64,000 nucleotides of DNA from Diadema setosum (Eukaryota; Echinodermata; Echinoidea; Diadematoida; Diadematidae): positions 18,838,901 to 18,902,900 of the forward strand of contig NC_092699.1 of NCBI RefSeq assembly GCF_964275005.1, in the 5' to 3' direction. Of the stretch, positions 25,688 through 37,400 are shown piece by piece. Both the position numbers and the translations under genes were made by a program. Each line of letters begins with the position of its first letter. The stretch's first letter is position 1. The notes under the pieces were generated by a model. It did not search any database. It saw only the letters and a program-made list of their open reading frames with translations, and was not told the DNA's origin.

Positions 25688-26078
25688 TTAAAGGGATCGC
25701 ATAGTTCTGGTAGAGACCTAAGTTCAGGTTTCTAACGTTTTTTGGTGAGATAATGAGAAACCTCTTATGAAATGTGAAAGAGCATGTAATTCCAAGAGCA
25801 ATTGAACGTTTATTTGATGAAAATTGGTTTTGAAATGACTGAGATACACAAAACAGAGTAATCCTAATAAAAGGTGGGACCCACCTTTCATTACATTGCT
25901 TTGTTTTACTTTGTTTTTGGATGTCTCAGCCATTCAAAAACCGATTTTCATCAAATAAACTTTGAATTCCTCTTAGAATGGTATGCTCTTTACTATTTCA
26001 TAAGACTGTTTTCTTGGTATCTTGCAAAAAGTTGAAAGCCCAATCCTCAGCTCCACCAATACTATACCATCCCTTTAA
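25688..26078. mobile_element. TTAA-flanked foldback MITE, about 390 bp
   Basis: The ends TTAAAGGGAT and ATCCCTTTAA pair, and the two halves are inverted copies of each other along nearly their whole length (for example TTATTTGATGAAAATTGGTT against AACCGATTTTCATCAAATAA). They meet at the palindrome GGTGGGACCCACC near 25874. TTAA at both ends fits a piggyBac-type target. It lies about 600 bp upstream of the MSP130 start codon. There is no coding capacity. Confidence 0.85.
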
Positions 26079-26489
26079 AGCATCATTGATAAGATAATAA
26101 TGACGTTGCTATTTGAACCAAGCAAATATCATATTGCTACTCCTGAAAATAAAAAAATAAAAATCCACTTTTAAGAAAAGAAAACTTAGAGAGAGTGTAA
26201 CTATAGTTTGTAGTTAAGGAAACACATTTTACGTCACAGAGGGTGATTATGAGAGATTCCCCTTACTGGCCAGTGTTGTGGTAATTAACTCTATTTCACA
26301 CATCCGCTCAAGGCAAGGGAGAGGGCCGAATTATTAAGCCCTATTTCACAATTTAACTCTCTTGATGTCAAAGCAGTCAGAATAGGTTGGCTGGCTGTGT
26401 TCTCCAATGCCTTTAGTCATCGTGGCGTGAGCTTTGTAAGATATAACACGAGATCTTTACGTCAGAGCACTCTTACTAATTCTAGCATC

Positions 26490-26501
26490 CGCGCATGCGC
26501 G
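26490..26501. promoter_or_regulatory. NRF1-type palindrome upstream of MSP130
   Basis: CGCGCATGCGCG is a perfect palindrome and matches the NRF1 binding site core GCGCATGCGC. It lies 192 bases upstream of the MSP130 start codon, where the promoter or 5' leader must be. No TATA box with good context was recognised nearby. Confidence 0.45.
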
Positions 26502-26692
26502 TGAGTCTTTTGGGGAAGTTTTGCTCCACCTTCATCGATCCCTCTAGAACACCCTCTGCATTTGTGGACGTCCTTGGGTGATCCACGTTCTCTAGCGAGC
26601 CTCTTCTTCAACTTCATCATCTCACAAAGGAGTCCACTTGTGAGGTACATCCATCTCTCCTTGAAGGACTCTGCCCTTTGTACACCCCAACC

Positions 26693-28347
26693 ATGGGACT
26701 TTTGCGAATCTTATCCGTTTTCTTGTTGTCAATCCACGGCGCCTTTGCCGTGTGGACTCTTCAAAAACTCTCCACCCAGTACGTTCCTGCGGACTATATC
26801 AACGCAGCAGAGCCAACTTACGTCTATGATGGAGGTGCAGTGAACAGCGTGGTTTACGACCCAGTTACCTCCTACGCATACGTTGCAGGTAAGTCAGTCT
26901 AAAGTGGTCAAACCAAGAAGGTATATTGATAAAACTAATGGTGCCTCTGGCTATCAATGTCCAGGGTATTTCTCGTCGAGGAAGCTGGCATCAAAAGTAA
27001 AGATAGGAGAACGAGGAGGAAGGGGCAGAAAAGAAATATAGTATGGTGCAAAGTGCATCGCAAGTATCAGGACTGAGATTTGAACCTATATTTACATTGA
27101 AAAAAGATATACATAATGATATGCAGCGCAGAATGAAGCTGGGACTTCTGGAACCGTCCTGAAATGGAATGGTTACTATATAACAATAGCAATGGAAATG
27201 TACAGATTGAAAATATAAGAATAAGGAAGAAACAAAGTGTATATTATCAACATTAAACATTTGAATTATTGATAGTATACAGCGCGATATGAACTATAAC
27301 GGGAACCTCGACGATGCCAAGACATTCATCTCGTCTTAGTAGAGTTTATTGATTAGTAATAGCCCAATTATTGCTGCTAATATCTGGATGGTTTTATGTC
27401 CACTCTTGCCAGATGAAAAATTCGATCGGGCTATGTAACTTTTTCTTTTTTTCGAAGTTGGTCCGCGTGCCAATTCAGGGGGGCTAATTTTGGAATGGGA
27501 AATTGTTGGCAGCTGGCTGGCTAAATTAAGTCTATCCGGGCGTAGGGAAGGCTGTGCATTCGTCTCTCTACGAGGGCACAATTAAAGGTAGCATATTGGA
27601 TGCAAACATCCCCAATTCATTAAGATTTTATCAATGGAATGCATGACACAGTGTTTTTTGTGGCCTGAATTCTTGATATGAGTTACGATGAATATCATAA
27701 CTATTGAATAAGGGAGGATGAAAAGGGCCTCTTACAGTGTTTTAATCTCCTATCTATAGTTATATCCATAATCTAATAAATACTTTCGAGATTTAAGCAT
27801 TACATTCCTGAAGCAGAGTAGATAAATGTTATTTCCAGCTATTTGGCCATTTTATAGACGCCTCTGCATGCTCACATATCAAATCGGGTTCGTTAGCTAT
27901 AGGAAATTTCAATGAATTTTGTGAAAACTTTTCATGAAACTGACTTTTAACGTGATGAGATGTTCGCGGTTTCATTCACGTGCAACATCTACTCGTGACA
28001 GTGAGGTGTATCATGCTTTCGGGGGGGGGGGGGGTACGCAGTGCACGTGTTCTGTTGGCTCTTATCGTCTGTGAGCTAAACACAATAGACCACAGCATAT
28101 TAATCAATGGTACGGAAACATTTCAACGAAACTGACTCTGATTGTTCTTATTTCAAACATCTCAGTATCAATAATGATTGTTCCTAAATAGTGTATTAAC
28201 GTTATCAATTTCAGCAGATTTGTTTTGTTTTGTTTCATCATTCAAGAAAAAAAAACCCACAAAAGTATATAAGGTATATTGGAAACATTGAAGTTAAAAA
28301 ATATCAAGGTGCATAATCCAAGTATAGTAGGGCTACATTAAATCATC

Positions 28348-28420
<73 letters not shown>

Positions 28421-31400
28421 CATGCAGCATTAGATGCGAGTTTCAGTCTATCTTCTTGTGTAGCATGCGACATCAAACTAGAAAAGTCATGACAACGCTA
28501 CTGGAATAAACTTACATGTAGTTCTTATACCTTCTTACTTGCAAATATATATATATAATATATATATATATATATAACTACTATTAACGTATAGTTGAAT
28601 TCAACTCTATATAGTGCAGATTAGAAAAAAAAAAGAACACGTTTAACACTTCTACGATTTTTTATTGATTATATATTCGAGCTTTTAACTTTATTTTTAA
28701 CACATTTTTTTTTTCTGGTTTCATGTCCATGCTGACTCTTCTTCTGATAGGGTACTTCATATATTAGATTTTTGCTGTGCTATTCTCTTTGGTTAACTCA
28801 TCCTTGTAGGCTAATCATCACACCTTTTGTTCCATGTTGCTGTTTTTTCTTTTCATTTTGAACAAAAATATAGATGTACCAAACATATCATGCTAATTAA
28901 ATTATACATTCCTGTTGTACAAACATTCTCTTTCTGCAGTTTCTATTCATTGTTTGTTGAACCCGGTAATGCCATTAAGTTGTCGAATTTCTTTCTTCTT
29001 GAAAACTTTTCTTTCAGGAGTGCAATGTTACCCCTTGTCACCACATGAGTGTTTCATAAGAGAGATAAGATATCACTATTCTCTCTCTCTCTCTCTCCCT
29101 CTCTCTCTCTAACACACACACTTTCTTCTGTCTGTCTCTTCTTCTTCTTCTACTAATATTTCTTCTTTTTTTCTTCTTCTTCTACTAATATTTCTTCTTC
29201 TTTTTCTTCTTCTTCTTCTACTAACATTTTTTCTTTTTTTTTCTTCTTCTTCTTCTACTAACATTTTTTTTTCTTTTTTCTTCTTCTTCTACTAATATTT
29301 CTTCTTCTTCTTCTTCTTCTTCTTCTTCTTCTTCTTCTTCTTCTCGGTTTTGATTTCTGTCTCTGTTGGCGAAACCCATCTCAAGGTTTTGATTTCTTTG
29401 TGTCTAGTCCCTGTGCGTCGTTTCGACATCCTTAGTCTGCTCCACGCTGCGATGTGTCATTTCCCGTACTCGACTCTCTCGTCCTAGGCCGCTGTCTACC
29501 CCCTCTCCAGCGCTTCCCTTCCCCTTCCTCTTCCCCGGCTCATGTAAAGGTCAATCCAGAATAAAAATACACCAGTATATAGAACAACGTGCTTCAAATT
29601 TTATCCTTAAATCCTAACACTAACTGCTCCTCAGTTAATGTCGCCTTTTTCAAAGATGACAATGTGTCAAATTTCACCAAGCCTTAATTGTAGGCCTATA
29701 CATTGAGTCAAAATTTGGTTCAAAGCGGATCAATATTATGGTGTTTGATAAAATGAAAACACTTCCAAAATATCCTCAGTTATCAACTCACCGCAAGTAA
29801 ATCTTTCTATATCAGTCAATTCAAACTTCAAATTTCATGTCCTATTTTCGTGACAGCAATCAATCGACAAGCTTGTGTACGATGTCGCCAAAATGAGTAA
29901 TCAAACAGTCCTAATTCAGTCTGTGTTCACCTGAAGACTTTTTTTTTGTAGTCGTGGCAAGTATTGATACTATTTTTGGGAATAATACATCAATTAAATT
30001 ATCAACAAGTTCATGACTCGTGTATGAAGGCACTGTCTGCGCGTGAACATTTGAATGCCACAATCGTCATGTACCCGTCGCTTTTTACGCCCTGTCCAAC
30101 AGGAAACGGCATTCTATATAATTTGCAGTCTTTGCCCATTGTAGGCTCACAGAATATCGCAGATGAAAGGAATCCGGAAATATGCGTTTAGTTTATTAAT
30201 TTAGATAGTGCCCAAGAAAAAAGAGATTTCATTTTGAACACGTAATGTCAAAACCCAAACTTTGTGTTCTTTATTGGACGCACCGCAAGGAAGTGCTCAC
30301 TAATCAAGGTTCTATGGCAATATCATAACATCTCCCTCCGCACAGGGGGCTGTCTGAGCCCTCTCCGTTCTGGACTTGAGAGAAAGAGCAAAACTTTGCT
30401 ACAGGTGATTAAGATCAATATCCGTCGGGGTTTGTTTGGTGATAACGTGCGTTTTCCTCTCCAGGAAACGTGGATTATACCTTTAATAATGATCGCATTT
30501 TGCACTCCTACAATATAATGGTATATTGTTCCAACCAAGGAAAAGTCAAACAACGCCAAAGTCATTCTCAAGAATTTTAATACGCCGAATTTTAGTGACT
30601 GTTGTAGCATTCTAACAAATAATGTCTTCCAGAATTAGAAGAGATCGTGCTGGTGGTTGTCAGATGATTTGGCAACTAGATCCCTTTCGCTAATACGTGA
30701 GGCTGGTACTATCTTCCTGTATTAGCTTAGGTATCACTTTTCACTGAGGAGCTTGGAGACGACATCTGTTACTGTGTGTAGTTAAAAAGATAAATAGATA
30801 AGCAAAATGAATAAACAAATAAATGAATAAATAAATAGTAGATTTGTTAGTAATTAATTATATGTCTACAATTATGCATATCAAGAATACATAATTATGC
30901 TACCATTTTGTAAAAGAAAAGTAAACGATGCAATGTTAGAGTTTAAACTCTCACATAAATAAGAAAGGTATATAAGACGACGATGTTTTAAGTTTCACAT
31001 AGTTTAATCAAGTTAAATTACGTTTCGTACAAGGATAACATAATATCGTCACACACTTGCTGATTTAGTCACCTTTTGTTAAAAGAAAAAAGTTGCCAAG
31101 GTTTAAGTGAAATTCAGCTTGAGACTTCTAATATGCATGGGCGTAAATCCCGGGGGGGATGGGGGGGATATATCCCCCCCTGAAATGGAGGAGGGGGGGA
31201 TGGCCTGTACAATCATCCCCCCCTGAATTTTGAAAAAAAAAAATGGAGGAAGCAGAAATGTGATTGTATCAATTTTGGCATATTGCGTGACGTTTGTACG
31301 CCGGCCTTCAGACAGGAAACAGAGCTGAACAGTATTCTATCTTGTAGGAAAATGTATACATAATTTTCTCAAGCGCTCGCTCGCTTCGCTCGCTCGCGAA

Positions 31401-34400
31401 GAAAGTAACATCGACATAACCGTCGGCCTTATGCCAAAAGGCCTTAACACCATAGACTTTGTACACTATTAGTGCCCTTTCGGCATGAGGCCGACGATAC
31501 TGTACAATGTAAGGTATGGCTCAGACGTTGACAACGTCACATAGTATAGGCCTACATGTAAACATGCTATGACGCGAGTAACTTGGGACCATCTGCAAAA
31601 TATGTATGAAAACAAACAAACAAACAAACAATAAAAAAAACTATATCGCCATAATTGAACCCTCTCCATTTCCTGAATCATTCCTGAGAAACGACAGTGA
31701 CTGGTGACTCAGTCAGGATACATCTATGGGCATACCAGGGAAGATCAGGGGCGTCGAATCTATTTTTTTTTTTTTGGGGGGGGGGGCAAAGGGGGGCAAG
31801 TGTTTAGGCAGACAAATCATTTATCCCCCAAGCAATTCCCGAGATGAGGACAAATCTCGAACCTTCTTAATGGAAAATTGTCCAAATATCGCCAGAACTA
31901 TGCACCAGATAGTTGTATTGCAATCTTTAACATGCAAAAGCTCCGCTATACAGGATCCCTTTCGATAGACTTTGTACACTTTTGAGATTGACGTATATTT
32001 CCCTAATTTATCAAAGAGTGTGCAGCTGATCTTTCACTTAACAAAAGCACCCTCATATGCAGAGGCGTCGATGGGGGTGGGGGGGGAATGGTTCCCCCAT
32101 AAACGTGGGACAAACAAAAGCGAAAAATATAGCCACAAACGGCAGTTTTTGGAGTGTAAAATGTCAAAATTTTAAAGCTCGCTCGCTCCGCTCGCTCGCA
32201 TTTAATCGCTATGCCATTCTTCTGATGTTGCTGCCAGTGACTGACAGCAGTTGCGCCCGGTGCGCCCCCCTTAATTTCCAAAGCGAAATATGGTATAGCT
32301 GCAAACGACAGTTTTTGGACTGTAAAATGTCAAAATTTTGAAGCTCGCTCGCTTTGCTCGCTCGCATTTAATCATTATACCATTCTCCTGATGTTGCAGC
32401 CAGTAATTGCCAGCAGTTTTCGCCCGATGCGCCCCCCCCCCCTTAATTTCCCAAGCGAAAAATATAGCTACAAACGGCAGTTTTTGGACTGTAAAATGTC
32501 AAAATTTTGAAGCTCGCTCGCTTCGCTCGCTCGCATTTAATCGCTATGCCATTCTTCTGATGTTGCTGCCAGTGACTGACAGCAGTTGCGCCCGGTGCGC
32601 CCCCCTTAATTTCCAAAGCGAAATATAGCTACAAACGACAGTGTTTGGACTGTAAAATGTCAAAATTTTGAAGCTCGCTCGCTTTGCTCGCTTGCATTTA
32701 ATCATTACACCATTCTCCTGATGTTGCAGCCAGCAATTGCCAGTAGTTTTCGCCCGGTGCGCCTCCTTAATTTCCAAAGCGAAAAAATACAGCCACAAAC
32801 GACAGTTTTGGGGACTGTAAAATGTCAAAATATTCAAGCTCACTCGCATTTAATCATTATGCCGTTCTCCTGATGTTGCTGCCAGTAACTGCCAGCAGTT
32901 TTCACCTGGTGCGCCCCCTTGATTTCCAAAGCGAAATAATACAGCCACAAAGGACAGTTTTTGGGACTGTAAAATATCAAAATTTTCAAGCTCACTCGCT
33001 TCGCTCGCTCGCATTTAATCGTTATGCCATTCTCCTGATGTTGCTGCCAATAATTGCCGGCAGTTGGCCCGGCGTGCCCCCCCCCCTTAATTTCCAAAGC
33101 GAAAAAATACAGCCACAAACGGCACTTTGGGGACTGTAAAAAATAATGTCAAAATTTTCAAACTCGCTCGCTTCGCTTGCTCGCATTCAATCGTTATGCC
33201 ATTCTCCTGATGTTGCATACTGCCAGTAATTGCCAGCACTTGTGCCCGGTGCGCCCCCCCCCCTTAATTTCCAAAGCGAAAAATATAGCTACAAACGACA
33301 GTTTTAGGACTGTACAAAGTCAAAATTTTCAAGCTCACTCGCTTCGCTCGCTCGCATTTAATCGTTATACCATTCCCCTGATGTTGCTGCCAGTAATTGC
33401 CGGCAGTTGGCCCGGTGTGCCCCCCCCCCCCCTTAATTTTCAAAGCGAAAAAATACAGCAACAAACGGCACTTTGGGGACTGTAAAATGTCAAGATTTTC
33501 AAACTCGCTCGCTTCGCTTGCTCGCATTCAATCGTTATGCCATTCCCCTGATGTTGCTGCCAGTAACTGCCAGCAGTTGCGCCCGGTGTGCCCCCCCCCC
33601 CTTAATTTCCAAAGCGAAGAATTAGCTACAAAGACAGTTTTGGGACTGTAAAAAGTCAAAATTTTCAAGCTCACTCGCTTCGCTCGCTCGCATTTAATCG
33701 TTATGCCATTCCCCTGATGCTGCTGCCAGTAACTGCCAGCAGTTGTGCCCGGTGCGCCCCCCTTAATTTCCAAAGCGAAGAATATAGCTACAAAGACAGT
33801 TTGGAGACTGTCAAAAGTCAACATTTTCAAGCTCACTCGCTTCGCTCGCTCGCATTTAATCGTTATGCCATTCCCCTGATGTTGCTGCCAGTACTAACTG
33901 CCAGCAGTTGCGCCCGGTGTGCCCCCCCCCCTTAATTTTCAAAGCGAAAAAATACAGCTACAAACGGCACTTTATGGGGACTGTAAATATTAATGTCAAA
34001 ATTTTCAAACTCGCTCGCTTCGCTCGCTCGCATTCAATCGTTATGCCATTCCCCTGATGTTGCATGCTGCCAGTAATTGCCAGCAGTTGTGCCCGGTGCG
34101 CCTCCTTAATTTCCAAAGCGAAGAATATAGCTACAAAGACAGTTTTGGGACTGTCAAAAGTCAACATATTCAAGCTCACTCGCTTCACTCGCTCGCATTT
34201 AATCGTTATGCCATTCCCCTGATGTTGCTGCCAGTAACTGCCAGCAGTTGCGCCCGGTGCGCCCTCCTTAATTTCCAAAGCGAAAAAATACAGCCAAAAA
34301 CGGCAGTTTTTGGACTGTAAAATGTCAAGATTTTCAAGCTCGCTTGCTTCACTCGCTCGCATTCAATTGTTATGCCATTCTCCTGATGTTGCTGCCAGTA

Positions 34401-37400
34401 ATTGCCAGCAATTGCACCCGGTGTGCCCCCCTTAATTTCCAAAGCAAAAAAAATACAGCCACAAACGGCAGTTTTTGGACTGTAAAATGCCAAAATTTTC
34501 AAGCTCGCTCGCATTTAATCGCTACACCATTCTCCTGATGTTGCTGCCAGTAATTGCCAGCAGTTGCACCCGGTGCGCCCCCCTTAATTTCCAAAGCAAA
34601 AAAAAAAAAAAAATACAGCCACAAACGGCAGTTTTTGGACTGTAAAATGCCAAAATTTTCAAGCTCGCTCGCATTTAATCGCTACACCATTCTCCTGATG
34701 TTGCTGCCAGTGATTGACAGCAGTTGCGCCCGGTGCGGCGCCCGGTGCGGCACCCCTTAATTCCCAAAGCGAAGAAGTATATCTACAAAAGGCAGTTTTT
34801 AGACTGTAAAAGTATTATGTCAAATTTTTCAAGCTCGCTCGCTCCGCTCGCTCGCATTTAATTGCTATGCCATTCTCCTGATGTTGCTGCCAGTGATTGA
34901 CAGCAGTTGCGCCGGTGTGCCCCCCCCCCCCTTAGTTTCCAAAGCGAAGAATATAGCTACAAACGGCAGTTTTTGGACAGTAAAATGTCAAAATTTCAAT
35001 GTAAAAAGATGGGAGGGGGAAACCCCCCTACCATACCCTCCCCCCCCCCTTGCTTGCTTCGCTCCCTCACGATCTCAAAACCGCTCCCCCTAAGATCAAA
35101 TCCTGTCTACGCCGGTGATAGGCCCCACTATTTAGTAGGCCTTTGCAGTGATGTCGCACAGGCGGAGCAAGAGCTGAAATACCACGATTTAGTCATTCAA
35201 TAATATATTGTGAATATTTCATTTTCTATTGGGTTTTTTTAAAGAAAAAAAAACACAAAAATTTCACCAAACGTGTGCACCAGATCGCTGAATTTCAGGT
35301 CTTAAAATGCAAAATCTTCCTCGTGTGGGAGAGGGATACACCCCCCCCCCCATACACACCCTCCCCCCGTTCGGTCGCTCCGCTCCCTCTCACAGATATT
35401 TCAAATACAAACTGATTTTCCGCCGCAAGTCATCTGACAAGCAAAAAAAAAAGCAACAACAAGAACAAAAAGTCTTCATATTTTTGCTGCCATTCTCCTC
35501 CCGCTTTATATTTCTGCAAAAGAATGCATGGGACATCCGATCCCTGTAAAGTGTGTCTGTGGTGGGGGGGGGGGGAGGGGAGGGGGCACAAAGCTTCCCC
35601 CCCCCCCCCCGGTTATGGGCTTGTGATCGTGGTGATGACCATCCCCCCCACTCCTCAGTACGGATTTACGCCGTTGCTAATATGAGACGATGATACCCAA
35701 ACTTCGGTGGCCTATATTTTTATTTTGATTGTGACCAAAGTCAGTGTTTCATGGGGGGAAAAATCTGATGTTTCTTTTCTTTGTGCGATTTTAACAATAA
35801 AACTTCTACCGTTTTGTCACTTTAGGTTCGGTTGGCTTTTATTTACGCTATATATTCAAGACAAACTAGATACGTATGTCATTGCGATTGTCCTCCACAA
35901 TAACTTACTGTAATCATAATTGTCTAAACGCTTTGTCGTTTTCTTTCCAAACCAATGTAGATTGTTACTCATCATGTTTTGATGATTCGGAGCACGACCT
36001 CTCTCGCTCCGTCTGTATTTCATTTTTGTCAACTTTATGTGAATCCTCTTGTAATAACTGTACCATCTTGACTCATGAAACACTGAATTCAAGATCTTAT
36101 GAATTGAACAAACTACCAGTGGGATAACTAATGTACAAATACAAAAATAACACTTGTTGTGTTCAGAGAATGCCGTCAGTATTGCAAGATAATTACAAAT
36201 AGAATGCAGCGTAGTACATGATCATAAGAAATCCTTATTCTGGTTGTGTAGGGGCGACTTATTTGAACTATATTCAGAAGACATGGGGTCTCTCTATACT
36301 TCTTAATTGCTTCTGTAACCAACATTTACTTATCCCAATTATTCTTTGTGAATTCTGTACAAAGAGAAGGAAAAGGAAAAAAGTTTCTGAAGTGCTCATT
36401 TTTTCTTCATTTCCATAAGACTTCAGCACCAGTCAAAGAAGCAGCAGCCTGGAAACTTACGTCGTACCACTCACCCCCCCCCCCCCCTTCTTAAAGGTCA
36501 AATCTATACACTGCACGCGGTCAAGAGGAATTCGGTATCAAATTATTTATCCAGTCATTTGAAACTAGTCACGAATGGTTATTTAGTCGGGAAACGGAGT
36601 GAGGAAACATCTTATGCGGACCTGAAAATAAACCTCGGCCTGCCGACATCGATTAATGAGACTCATCACCGGATTCCTGTTATCAAAAAACCGCCCTGCG
36701 AGGGGATGACGTAAGAGGATGTGCCCCCGAATCAGCTAGAAACGCCCTGCTGACTTCATGGAGTGTATACTGTATACTGCGGGGGAAAGTAACCGTGATA
36801 CCCAGTTGGTGCTGTTATGTTTAAACTATTAGTATCATGATTATAAGGTCTCCATAGAGAAGGATTAATGCCAGTAATCATGGTAATGTCTTAAAGCCAT
36901 AATAGTGCTGTCAGGCAGCTAATTGATATGACCTATCTCTGAACCCATGCCAGCTCTTTATAGCTATGAATCTTCCAAGGGATATACATTGCTGTAGCAG
37001 CAGTAAAACACTGTATCGAACCTGACATCATTTTATCTCAGCTCCTTCACGAAGTTGAGGTATGAAAAGAATCCAAGAGTTGTTCGTGTAGCATCTTCGT
37101 GTTCAGTGAGTTACATTAACGTTTTGAAAAATACATGTACTGGGAACTTCACGTGACATGCACCAAGCTGAAACTTGCTCATGTTTTCTGTACCTGTTGG
37201 TTAATATTGGCAGTAAAGTAAAGTGAATTCCACCCCCATAAAAACAACAACAACAAAATAATACAATACTAAACAATATACAATTTTTCAGCTGAAACAA
37301 TGTCAAAGTCCGACGTCTTCATGAAGTTCATTCAGCAAGAGAGTTCAAGAGCACAAAATAATTTTCAATCACCGACAATCATCATTCTGTGCCGAATGAA

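Noticed and set aside
32100-34990. A repeated protein gene (CAPLNFQSE-like peptides in each unit)
   Set aside because: The peptides are interrupted by stops in every unit, the reading frame changes between units, and both strands show equal openness; it is a DNA-level repeat.
35876-36127. 83-codon cysteine-containing open frame in MSP130 intron 1
   Set aside because: No signal peptide, splice sites or known cysteine pattern; the length is within chance for AT-rich DNA.
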